DNA from: Lineus longissimus
Lineage: Eukaryota; Nemertea; Pilidiophora; Heteronemertea; Lineidae
Direction: 5' to 3'
Assembly (NCBI RefSeq): GCF_910592395.1
Contig: NC_088312.1
Location: 13,518,001-13,582,000 of the forward strand
DNA: 64,000 nucleotides
Part shown: positions 23,261 through 34,300 of the stretch, piece by piece
Position numbering within the stretch: position 1 is the first letter of the stretch
Layout of the letters: each line of letters starts with the position of its first letter
Translations under genes and position numbers: made by a program
Notes under the pieces: generated by a model
What the model was told of the DNA's origin: nothing
What the model saw: only the letters and a program-made list of their open reading frames with translations
Databases searched by the model: none

Positions 23261-23583
23261 TGTCGCCAAATAGTTGAAGCTATTGTCACTGATTCTTAAG
23301 AACCATGCAGGAATGGTAGTTTCGGATTAGTTGTGCGCAGTTTTATAGAGGGCCTCGCAGCAGTCCGAGGATGCCAACCGTCAATGAGGATAAGCGAAAT
23401 ATTTTTTAATTACATACCGAAAGTATGGTCCTTTTACTGTATTTGGAGCATTACAGTAATTTGTACTACATTCGCGTGGTACTTACTGTCTCTTACCCGA
23501 ACTAGGTTTTCTCAAACGATGATAAATAATGAGTTTTAGATACAGATTTTGTGGTTTTGACAATGATGCCTACATACGGATAT

Positions 23584-23933
23584 GCAGGTCGTTCTCGTGA
23601 ATACCGGTATCGGGTGCCATTTTGAAGAGGCCTCTTGGGGTGCCATATATTGCATGTATTATGATTTGCTATTTATACTCCATGAACAGTGTTATTTAAA
23701 TGTTGTTGTATGCACAGGTCGTCACAGTCATTGGCAAAAGATCTGTAAGCCACACCAGCGGGTATTTCTCATGTTTTTTTAGTCAATGTTCCAGGGGGTA
23801 TGGGAAGCGGTGCTTTGCTGATTGTGCATGACAACCCTTTTGTGGACCTCCGAAATATATGGTCCTACTTTTATAGTACAGAAAAGATAGGCTACCGGTA
23901 TTCACGAACGAGGACATCCCGCATATCGCCAAA
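23584..23933 (+). mobile_element. MITE copy 2, about 345 bp
   Basis: This is the same element as 22880-23260, duplicated with its flanks rather than inserted separately. It carries an internal deletion of about 44 bases and a slightly expanded right end (TTCACGAACGAGGACATCCC). Confidence 0.85.
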
Positions 23934-23944
23934 TAGTTGAAGCT

Positions 23945-24455
23945 ATTTTTGTCACTGATTCTTAAGAACCATGCAGGAATCCCCCCCCCCCCCCCCCCCC
24001 CAACCAATGCTTTATTCCTCATCACTGCAAGAACGATGTTATTACGAACACGCAATGTACATTATTGGTTAAGAAGACACATACTTATTACGTTTTATAC
24101 ACCCCAGGGGAAATTACACTGTCTTCAGAAAAGTAATGAGCCGCGCGATGCCACTTTAACTGAAAACTGATGCGTCAGAAGTTCATTACGTGCATCTACA
24201 GTCTATTAGGAAGTGTCAAAAATCAATGTGGAAATGAAATATTGGCTGTTCAAACTGACAATATTTAGCCTTGAAATATTGCGTCTGTTTTTTTGCTTCT
24301 TTAATTGACTGTTTTGTGGGCTTTAAAAAAGTGTACTTGCATCACAATGTCGGTCCGTGGCATGTACTCGGGTTTGAACTTGCTAGAATAACATGCGTGA
24401 GGGTAGAGCAGTATGGTTAGGCTGGATGTCTTTCAATGAGCACAACAGGATAAGC
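23945..24455 (+). repeat. Copy of the segment repeated at 25115-25620
   Basis: Shared blocks include GTACATTATTGGTT, GATACTTATT(T/A)CGTTTTA-type sequence, GGGGAAATT, GAAAAGTAATGA, GATGCCACTTTA, GTCAGAAGTT.ATTACGTGCA and CATGCGTGAGGGT, all in the same order. It extends the duplicated region beyond the 704-bp tandem units. Confidence 0.85.
23981..24001. repeat. C21 homopolymer
   Basis: Twenty-one consecutive C residues at the point where the second duplicated unit departs from the first. It is the longest homopolymer in the window. Confidence 0.95.
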
Positions 24456-24466
24456 TTCGGGTTTTT

Positions 24467-24730
24467 AATAATAATAATAATAATAATAATAGTAGTGAGT
24501 TCTTAGCGCTATATTACCTAATGTCTCAACGCGGTATTATTATCTAGCCTATCCAAACCGCTCTTGAGAACCAAGGGCAGCCACAATCTAGTGCACGCAA
24601 GGACGTAGATTACAGGCCAGTCGAGAGTTGCAAAGTGGCATCGCCAGGGTATCGAGCCCGGGACCTCCCGATCACAAGGCCGACGCTTAACCCCGCGCTC
24701 CTCAGTGCTCAACCGTTTTCCCACCGCACG
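24467..24730 (-). mobile_element. tRNA-derived SINE with (ATT)n tail
   Basis: Read on the minus strand, the head contains an A-box-like GCGCGGGGTTAAGCGTC, then GGCCTTGTGATCGGGAGGTC and a B-box-like CCCGGGCTCGATACCC, in the order and spacing of a tRNA gene. A body of about 130 bases follows, then AGCGCTAAGAACTCACTACT and a terminal run of ATT triplets (24467-24490 on +). The internal RNA polymerase III promoter and the short repeat tail are the usual SINE signature. It lies between two copies of the local duplication, and its partner LINE is unknown. Confidence 0.85.
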
Positions 24731-25114
24731 TTTTATGTGTAACCTTCATTGTTTCTTTTCTTCAAAATGTGCCTTGCATTTTAACCCAGAGGTTTTGAGA
24801 TCGCTAAGTCATTAAGGCCAAGACATTATGGTAAGGATGTGTGTTCTGTAGTATACTATTAAGTATCTGACTGTAATATGCCGTTGCGGCATTGCTGTTC
24901 TTGTGAAAGACTATCACTGGGCGCATTTTGAAGCCTCGTGACCGGTTTAAGAAAACAAAGGTATGATCCTTTTGAGCAATACTGTAACAGCACAAGTGTC
25001 CTATTGCTGGTATACTGCTTCTTACATTAAAAGACAGTTATTTCTTTAAAAAATGAATATTGATTTTAAGGTAAAATCTTTAAGCGAAAATGATAATATC
25101 ATCTGGCAGTCCAA

Positions 25115-25620
25115 CTATTAGTGTCACTGATTCCAAAGAATAACACAGGGATGCAAATTCCACTCCCCCTTCCTCGCAAAGAAGAAAACCTCCTTAACAC
25201 TGAAGGTTATCATAAAGAATACACAGTGTACATTATTGGTTTTGAAAAACTGATACTTATTTCGTTTTAAATACCCACGGGGAAATTGAGACGACTTCGG
25301 AAAAGTAATGACTCGCTAGATGCCACTTTATCTGAGAATTGATGTGTCAGAAGTTTATTACGTGCATCTACGCTAATGGAAATTGTCAAAAATAAATGTG
25401 TACATGAAATATTGACATTCTAGACAAATATTATTTAGCAATAATGTGCCTTGAAATATCACGTCAGTTTTCTTGCCCCTTGTTGTCATCTTGTGTAGGT
25501 TTGAATGTAGTGTTATTGCACTTTGCCAGTATATGCCCTGATGCGTGCTTATAGTTCAAGTGCTAGAATGACATGCGTGAGGGTTAGACTGAATGTCTTG
25601 TATAAAAAAACACGACAACT
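25115..25620 (+). repeat. Third, more diverged duplicate of the 22.6-24.4 kb region
   Basis: It matches 23945-24455 in block order with substitutions and small indels. Sequence at about 24960-25030 (ATGATCCTTTTGAGCAATAC and following) may be a degraded version of the pre-MITE part of units 1 and 2, without the MITE. If so, this copy preserves the state before the insertion. Confidence 0.75.
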
Positions 25621-26523
25621 AATTTTTTATTGCTATTAAACGAATTCTAGTTTGAATTCGGCGATTGTTTCAAAATAAAGATGACTTTTGTTTAAAATAG
25701 AGCTTTTAGTGTTACTGTTGCTTTGTATGTTATTGTTATGTTAAATTATTTTGCTCTGGAAGCCCTTTGGAGATGTTTGCAGTTAAATAAAGAATTTGAA
25801 TTTGTATTTGACGACGTAATTTTTGGATGTTCTGATAATTCGTGTTGCCTTTATTAGTTGAAAGCGCACCTCAGCCCTTATAAGCGACCCATACATACCT
25901 AAGTATAGCTTAGTTTCAACGAAAACATTGACATTGAGCATTACGCAACCAAGTTTGATGTATTCGCGACTCGATCCGTTATCATTGTTTGAAGAACAAA
26001 TCAAATTTAATTTTCGCTGCCATGATCGGTTTGCGGTACAATTGGTTGAAAGGTGGCCTGTTTTTCGCAATTTTCGTTCAGGCTTTAAAAAGTTATTTTT
26101 CATGACCATAACAACCGACCTAGGCTTTATAAAGCGCGCTTCATCAGTCAGAAACTATTCGTATTATGGCATTGAGCTTTTCCCGTAGCAGACTCCCAGT
26201 TCTAACGGTCGTGTATTGCAGAATGCCCCGTAAATCATTGCACTCTCCTCTTAATCATGAACGCGCCCAAACGGCATCCCAACCCAGAACCATTGCGCCT
26301 CTTTACGCACCTGCGCCTCACACGGGCTTTCCTGGTTATTTCCTATATAGGCTGAGGCATCTGCTAGGACGGCTGTGATGATCAGCCCGACAGACACCCA
26401 ACTCATTTGTACATCATAGGAAAACGTCAGCAGAAGGTTAATAATATGTACCTATATTTGTCTCATGTGTAGGAGTTACTGCGAAATACTGAAGAAACGT
26501 GTTTAGAGGACAAGGCAAGAGGT
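25621..26523. other. Non-coding; possible retroelement 3' tail
   Basis: About 25760-25805 reads GAAGCCCTTTGGAGATGTTT followed by AAATAAAGAATTTGAATTTG, resembling the 3' end and short-repeat tail of L2/CR1-like elements. This is weak. Frames at 25783-26109 (-) and 25928-26188 (+) overlap and show no domain. Confidence 0.35.
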
Positions 26524-26750
26524 GTTAAGGGTTGACCACAGCCACCACCATATGGCTAGAACTAAAAATCCTTAAGCAATTAGAACTCATTCAAAACGAA
26601 AGGAATTTCAAGGGTGGAATTCAGTTCATCTTTATTTTTTAAGTGCAGGCACCCACCCTTGAAATTAACATTTACTTCATTAAAGGAGTTCTTATTGCTT
26701 TAGGATTTCAGCTTTTAGTCAAAATGGTGGTTCATGGTCAACCCTTGAAC
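26524..26750. mobile_element. Fold-back element, 227 bp, arms about 95 bp
   Basis: The left half starts GTTAAGGGTTGACCACAGCC and the right half ends GGTGGTTCATGGTCAACCCT TGAAC. The arms also share AAATCCT(T/A)AAGCAAT(T/A)AGAACTC and, at the centre, AATTTCAAGGGTGG. Nearly the whole element pairs with itself. It lacks coding capacity, and TTAA/TTGA at the borders may be a worn target duplication. Confidence 0.82.
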
Positions 26751-27362
26751 GGTCGTCATTAGACTTTTTTAAAGCAAGCTTACTGGGAATACTAGTAACC
26801 TAATACCATACTATGCTGTAACTGATGTACCCGAATCGATAATATTTGAGTGAAATTTATCGTGACCATATTGTGCACACCTACATCATGTAACGCCTGA
26901 AGATTGACGTGTACTTCCCTCTGAAAAGTGTGTCTCATGGACGTAGATATTTCCCAACAGAACTCTAGATTGCCAACATGTGTCGCGATATCAAATATAT
27001 ACGATATCTAAAAAATTACATCTAAATCTATGTATTGAATTTTGATTATTATCCTGCCTAGTGATGATGTTATGCTCAAACTAACAGAAATGTTTTGATG
27101 GGTCAGATCAAGTACCAAATGAACATTCTGATATTTATACAATTTGATTTAAACTGTACCAGTTTTCGCAGAAATTAATTTTGAAATATATGATCTTTCC
27201 TTTCTCGATCCGCCTTGTAGTATGAATGCATTGTGGACAGTAGGTGTTAACTATCATGGCTATCTAATGGGCTTTCTGTGTGACAATTCCCTGTCATTTC
27301 CTTTGGAACAGTTCCATGTGCTGTCACGAGTCCCCTGTGTCTCTAGATGGTGTGCTATGGTA
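26751..27362. other. Non-coding, nothing recognised
   Basis: AT-rich sequence between two fold-back elements, with no frame or repeat of note. Confidence 0.5.
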
Positions 27363-27540
27363 CAACCGGTGTGGCGGGGATAGTAGTCCTAGGGCTGATA
27401 GTCCGTGTAACAAAAGCCCGCATTGCTAAATGTTTTGGTTAGGGTGAGCGGTACAATAGATCATGCTGCTTAATTGGTCAAATACAATGCTACCGGACTA
27501 TGACTCCAGGGGGACTATATCCGCTGTCACACCGGCTTGA
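27363..27540. mobile_element. Fold-back MITE, 178 bp, TIR about 50 bp
   Basis: The left end CAACCGGTGTGGCGGGGATA GTAGTCC and the reverse complement of the right end CAAGCCGGTGTGACAGCGGA TATAGTCC align with few gaps. Both then continue through a CTG..ATAGTCCG segment. It has no coding content; the superfamily was not determined. Confidence 0.75.
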
Positions 27541-30500
27541 AATTTTTTTGACCAGTGAGCCCACAAGAGGCATATTTTCTTTACTTTGTTACGCAGTTGT
27601 GTTTTGCTGTTTGTAATTTCATTAATACTTCAATGAATTATTTGCTTGTTCACAGACACATGAGACACATACATCTTGTTATGGCGCTTTAGGAAGTTAT
27701 GTCAGCGGGATACAATGTCTGGGGACATAGGATTCCTCCATTATGGGCTTTTAATTTCTGATCTATATCAGGACTTGGGTATCTACAGGACCATTCACAC
27801 CTTAAGCCTGTGTAAAAGTTTGAAATCTAATGAAATAGTGTCTGGGGAAGAGAAATTCTAGTATGTGTTGTTGGTCTCGGAAGTAGAGACTGTCATCCTC
27901 TATGTCTCTAATTCAAATGAGTGCCATTTCTAATTGTGGCAAATTGTTTTTGCTACCAGCATTTCTTTCGCAACGGCCTTTTTATGAGTTAGCAAACAAC
28001 TACGCTTTCGTGGTGGCCCCTATAAACTGGTGAGCTATCGTTGTGAACTTTGAGAATAGTAATATTCTTCGATTTGAGTTACCTCATCCGGCGATAAATT
28101 GTTTTTTAATCATTAACGAATAAAATCCAGTTCGAATAACCAAAGATCGAATGACGAGTGACAACGCCGGCGATACATGTAGTTTAATTTCGTAGTTCAA
28201 TTAACCGTTTGAAACGTAATCTTCGCTTTGGTTTGATGTTGAATCTTCTCATTTCTCCCGATGTAAAAATGGTTATTAGGGGATTCGTTGCTAATTGGCG
28301 ATTGCGATACCAATTTGTACCAAATGTTCGGATGAATGCACTGCTGTCTATTGAATCAGCTACTTCAAAGCAAGTCCTTCATTAAAAAGGTTTGATTTTC
28401 TATTGATGCGAATGAACGGTTTTCGATTCAGATGAGACATTCTCTTGCAGTTTCACTGATTGTTCTACAGAACTGCAGTTACTCCTTTCCGTATAATAAA
28501 GAACAACTACAGGCTAAGAATGCGAAAGCAATTTTTTTAGCATTTTACAGCATCTCATCTGACATAAGCTACCGAATTTTGACAATCTTACAAGATAAGG
28601 TACAAAATAATTGTGCTTTTATTCAATGGAAATTGGAACTATTCGTTGGCTGGCTGTTGCTTGATTTTTGTCACAAAATCTATGCCTTTAATGCTTTACT
28701 ATTGAGTATGTTTTAGGAATTACATCACCCTCGGGAATCATTTCCCCAACTTGCCGAGACACTTAATATCTCAAGCTCGTGTATTCAAGGCATGCCCTCC
28801 AACGTACCCCGCGAACAGTGATGCATGCAAGAGGCCTTGGAAAATGTGTGCACAAAAATACACCAAAATATGCGCTCATTGGTAAATTTACCCAAAAAAA
28901 ACATATGTCCGTCTGGGAACTAGGACACTTGGACATCTATCATATGCATTAAATTTTGAGAGAAATTGACCAACCAGGAATTTGACATGGCGTTAAGTTT
29001 GGCATCAGAGTTCTTAAATGACGTCAAGTTCTACTCCCAGGGAGTTTCAATTCCTTTTTGGTGGAATCTATAGATACATGTATCATTAAACACGATAGAC
29101 AATCAAATCGCACTTGCACGAAAATAAAACGCCTGCACTGTGAAAACGAATTCGTAATGTAAATTAAATTTACACATTAAGAGATTTAAATCTTATAGAT
29201 CAATTTAAAGCTCGCCGATCATTCCGTCTTGAACCTAGATATCCCAACGCCAGTCATGGTTCTGAGACAGCCGGCGGTGATTGATCGCCTGCTTCTCATA
29301 TCAGGTCAATACATCTTAATGATAGCTTGGTGAAAAGCAGATACGGCATTGAGGCATTGGCAGATCCCTTAATTAATCGTCCGGATGATCTGTAATCACG
29401 CAATAACATTTAGTCAATATATCAATATCATGATGCGTCGCCTAGTGAGCAATCATAAGGGATATATGGTTGCGTTATGGGTGTTCGCTTTATATATGGG
29501 ATAGCATTTGACACGAGCGCCGGATAAGGGCATGTCGGTCTTATTGCGTTTATGGAATCGGAATTATTATGATGGTGACTGATAAAACCCAAGGCTAATT
29601 GGAGATTTCTCAGTAATCCTGGGCAATGTCACTCAAATAGAAACATTCTCCCCTGGGTATAAGGGCTAATGTTAGGAGCGCGCAAAGGTAAATGCATGCG
29701 CGGTCGCGTCACCGAGGGGTTAAATTTTTCATAAAAGAAATCGTTTTTTAGCATTAGTTGATATCATGAATGAAAGGCTTGTGAATTTTTTTACTGAAAA
29801 CTCCTTTAAGACAGCATTTATCTGTACACTATGCTGAAGTAAGAGCATTTAGTGGTCTTTATTCACCGTGATGTCTTTCAATGACCCAATCGACACAATG
29901 CTACAGTGATTACTAGTCATATGCCAACAAACACATTTTATACATGTAGGAAAGGATAAAACATATTTGATATGATCTCACGTCAATTACCTACAGGTCG
30001 CGTTTCTAGTTTAAGACAGCAACTCTGAAGTAGGATCTAATCTTGATAATAACTGAGTAGTTGAAGTTAAGAGACATAAATGATAGCTTTGAATATGACG
30101 TGAATTTTACTCTGGCGACCGCAGAACTGGAGTTCCTCAAATCAGCTGCACGGACAGTGGAGGGAACCACAGACAATTATTTGATATGAACTAGCTACTA
30201 TATTACGCAAAAAAAGATTGCATTTACTAGTGATTCGATTATGAATAACTCCCAAACTATCAGTCATAAAGTAACCAACTTTCGGCAGCATGCAGGTGAT
30301 ATTAATACGTTTTGTTGGCTGTTTGTTTCATTGCATAAACACGATAAACTGTATTAGCTACTGCACAATTGCCTTTACACTTTGACAGTTCCTTGGCCAA
30401 GCAACAGAACTGGGTGTCGCTGGTCGTTGGTCTCCATCACAGTAATATATCACATCCGTGCTTGTTTTGATGTTCAAAGGGTCGTGCATGTAGTACATGG

Positions 30501-30774
30501 AATTTCGCTCCTGTTTTTCTCAATCAACTAATACCTTTATGATACACTTTATTATACCCACACACAAAATTGATTGAAGACTTTTTCGCGGGAAGTAAGG
30601 TAATATCAAAAATATATATTTTTAGTAAGAAACAATATATAGCCTGACAAAACAGTTGTTTTTCCATACAACGTATCCCAAACATTTGTGCTCTGATTAG
30701 TTGTGCCCAAAAATGGAAAAGGAAAAGAACACAATAAAGGACAAAATAGATAAGGGGGAAAATGTTGTTAACCA
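27541..30774. other. Non-coding, nothing recognised
   Basis: Only short frames without domains. Three TACATGTA palindromes occur (about 28175, 29075 and 29940). No transposon ends were found. Confidence 0.5.
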
Positions 30775-30897
30775 GATCGAGATTTCGACCCAACAAAGAA
30801 GATGCCGCAAAAAGCGATCGAGATTTTGACCCACCAAAGGATAGGCCGCGAAAAGAGATCGATAGTTTGACCCGCCAAGAAATAGGCCTCAAATTAG
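30775..30897 (+). repeat. 41-bp tandem repeat, three copies
   Basis: Units begin GATCGAGATTTCGACCCAAC (30775), GATCGAGATTTTGACCCACC (30816) and GATCGATAGTTTGACCCGCC (30857), each followed by AAAGAAGATGCCGCAAAA-type sequence. A minus-strand open frame at 30524-30916 spans them and is probably incidental. Confidence 0.85.
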
Positions 30898-30928
30898 AAT
30901 GTTTGCAGCCCATCACGTGATAAGAATA

Positions 30929-31310
30929 TACGGGATGTTCTCGTGAATACCGGTAGCCTATCCTTTCTGTACTATAAAAGTAGGACTATACTTTTGGAGG
31001 TCCACAAAAGGTACCATTAGGACTAAGTAGGCCCTGGTCCCGCCTTTATTGTGACTTGTCAAGCACAATCTGCAAAGCGCCGCTTCCCTTACCGGCCTGG
31101 AACATTAACTAACAAAACATTAGAAATACCCGCTGGTGTGGCTTACAGATCTTTAGCAAATGACTTCGACGACCTGTGCATACAATAACATTATTTTGAA
31201 TAACACTGTTCATGGAATACAAATAGCCAATTACAATACATGCAATATGGCTCCCCAAGAGGCCTCTTCTAAATGGCACCCGATACCGCTATTGACGAGG
31301 ACGACCTGTA
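30929..31310 (-). mobile_element. MITE copy 3, inverted, about 380 bp
   Basis: This is the reverse complement of the element at 22880-23260 across its full length. It includes the AATAAAGGCGGGACC.GGGCC-type segment (here as GGTCCCGCCTTTATT) that copy 2 lacks. Its flanks do not match those of copies 1 and 2, so it marks a separate insertion and confirms the element borders. Confidence 0.85.
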
Positions 31311-34300
31311 TGTACATACATACAGATGCGCATTATTTGGAAATCAAAACCGTTCTATAGTTATAAAATGGTCGCACAATTTATATGCAAGGCGACTTTA
31401 TTTCAAACACCTTGCGATTTACACATCAAACGATCTGCTTTATGGTTTCTATATGATGTAGACAGGTGCATCGATAAATTGTAAATTGCACTTTTGTTCA
31501 AGGGCGTTGGGGGAATTATAGGCGGATACAGGACGGGTTGGCGAGCTTGAAAAGATTATTGGTGAACATTTATTTCGCCATGACATGCCACTTCAATATG
31601 AGATCTTTAGGTTAGCGTTTAGAACAGTTTATTGTTTACAAAGTTATTGAAAAAAAATTGGTTCTGCCGTATTATGCAGCACGGCGACATCAACTGTCAT
31701 GCTCTAGTAATGTTGCATGCTCTAGTAATGCTGACGATTGCTTTGCGTACGCTCGCAGGAATGGTCTCTTGCGTGCATACGCGTACAATGAGATAAAGGT
31801 TACTGATAAATTATTTGGCACCTTACGATTGGATATCTCTTGACATTTACATGTAGTCAATGTCCTACTCGATGAACTACATGTTCTAAAGAGTATAAGC
31901 AAAAAGCTCACCGTATATTCATGTATGTTGAGTGAGCAACCATATCGCATTTTCTGCCGTATCATTTAGACAACTCACCACCAACGTACAAGTCCACTGT
32001 TCGCGTTTCTCGTACACTCACCGTGGGTTAATAGGGGTAGTTGGTAAAACCTGGACGCAAATTTGGACGCTGGGTGCTGGACGCTAAGTTTTGTAGCATT
32101 GGATTGCACTGCATGGATTCCATGAACCCCGCCTGCGGTTCCAGATGAATAGTTTATTTTATATGGTAACCTCATCACGTGACCAGAATTCCACTCACAA
32201 AGAACCATTCAAGGTTTGTAGCGTTGACCGTAAAATGAGACGACCATCCCCAAGCAATGCGATATCCACTTCAAAATGAAACCTCTCATTCTCGTTCTTG
32301 GATCAAAACTTTAATTTCTCTAATGTCTAATTAACTAGGTTCAGCCGTTTTCTAAAGCGTAAGGCATCAACATTTGTTTCTGATATAGGAGTGTACCCGC
32401 CTATTATTTGATTCATATATTACATGCCATGACATAGTAGAAAAGGTCTGCCTAATGAACGCGACAGTGACCTCATAAGTCGGCGGATAGTAAGAGTAAC
32501 AAGAATAATGATGAGCTTCTTCAAGCATCTGATTTTTCTTTTGTTTCACATTTCGTGAATTCAGCGAGTACTTGGCGGCGACGAAGGCGATAATGTATGC
32601 GCAATATTTTTTTTGCGGTGCCTACGATATGCATTGTAGTCCTGGTGCCAACATGCTGATCCTGGAATTACCGGGTGAAGTTTTTTTTCTCTGCTGATTT
32701 TGGTAGTTTGAGGGTTACCCTTCCATATCCAGGGGGTTGGACTATCAGCATTCTTGGGCCAATTTCAGTAATTGCTCCTTACAAGGAAATGCTGCATTGT
32801 CATGTCGGTTTATGAACGTATAGTTAATGACACTGATAGTCACACACGGCCTATATATGCTGTGCAAATACACAACAAGACTTTAGAATTCATGATGTAT
32901 GTTTCATTGTACGTTACATATCACTTCCTACAGCTGATACGAAATGAGTGGGTAAATTATGCCTTTAGTCATACAGCAGAAATCGTTTGATTTACCACAA
33001 TCACTACTAGATATGAACGTATTAGTCCATTGATGTACAACCGAGTCTTATTTACACGTACTATATCACCGCCAGATGGTTACCTATATACTGGACGACA
33101 ATATAACTTCATACAATAATAGTCAAAACATAGAAATTGATTTTGAACTCTGTATAGGACTTATCTCTATTATGGAAGAAAACAACTGTCAGTCAGAATA
33201 GAAGTGTGTTTGATAGAGAGGTTCTATGTATACTTGGTATAACTATGACACTCTCATCGATTTCTTTCTCGATTTGGCGCAGTGGTTACTGGAAGCCAGA
33301 ATGAAGTACGAGACAGATATCCATAGGAGCATTGTGGCGTCATATTGTAAATAAACAGCCACATCATGGTCATGTTTGAGGGAGTTGTTTTCAAAAATGA
33401 GCTGATATCGTGTTTGTCAAAAAGGGAAAAGAGTTTAGTTAGAAAGATAATTGCAGCTTGTATATTTTGGTTCAGTTGTAGGCCTGCATCATAACTTGTG
33501 CAAGTCGATATATGTTGTCAATTGACAGATATATCAGTTCACCTGCTGTTCGTTAAGCAAGCTAGGTCAAACCGGTCTACCGATCGATTCTCGCGATTAC
33601 ATGATAATGCTTTTCAATTCATTAGATACAGCTGCTATTGTACAAAAATCGACTTTAGGGTTCATTTCAAAATGTCCGACGAGTCGTAGAAAGTCGAGAA
33701 AATCTCCTCGTTTCAAAGTGAATCCGGTATATCGATTGCGCGACATTATTTGCTAACGTCACACACTGCGATTCATCTGTTGGGCGCTCACCGAAAGGAA
33801 ATAATGTACGTATGCGTTCATCAAAATTGTGCAATATTTTTAACTAAGATACCTGTCTGTAGCCTGACTACATGTAGCAGACGCACATAGTGATACAAGA
33901 AAACTGTTTTTTCCAAAGAGAGGTATTTTTGAAAAAATCTCATGATGAAAATACATGTACTCAAGTTGGCAGTCATAGTGTTCATGCACCCCCATACGCG
34001 TGGCGACACCAGGTCAGCGTCATTTAATTAAGGTATGGAGAGAAGGTGGTAAACATAAAAAAGGGCAATCACACTTGCTAGTACCCCAAGCATCATCCGT
34101 CGCAGGAAGAAGATGGATAGATTTCAGTCAGAAAAGTGTGTTTCGTTGATGGTCATTTCGTTATTTACGTCACATTGTCTCAAGACAAGACATCTCTCCC
34201 CTCAAGTCATATATGTCAAGCTTGACAAATTCTCAAATAATACAATGATCCCAATCCAGAAATGTTGCTTAGCAACCGTTTCTCCCAAAAACGCGTATTA

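Larger units (their letters stand above)
22607..24014 (+). repeat. Tandem duplication, two units of about 704 bp
   Basis: Unit 1 (22607-23310) and unit 2 (23311 to about 24014) align throughout at an offset of about 704: the GCAGCAGTCC block, the AAAGTATGGTCCTTTTACTG / CGAAAGTATGGTCCTTTTAC block, the internal MITE, and the CACTGATTCTTAAGAACCAT GCAGGAAT end. Unit 2 lacks about 44 bases present in unit 1 (near 23134-23177), and its end is replaced by a C21 tract. Small frames in both units are not genes. Confidence 0.9.

Noticed and set aside
30524-30916. 130-codon minus-strand frame as a protein
   Set aside because: It spans a 41-bp tandem repeat and has no recognisable domain.
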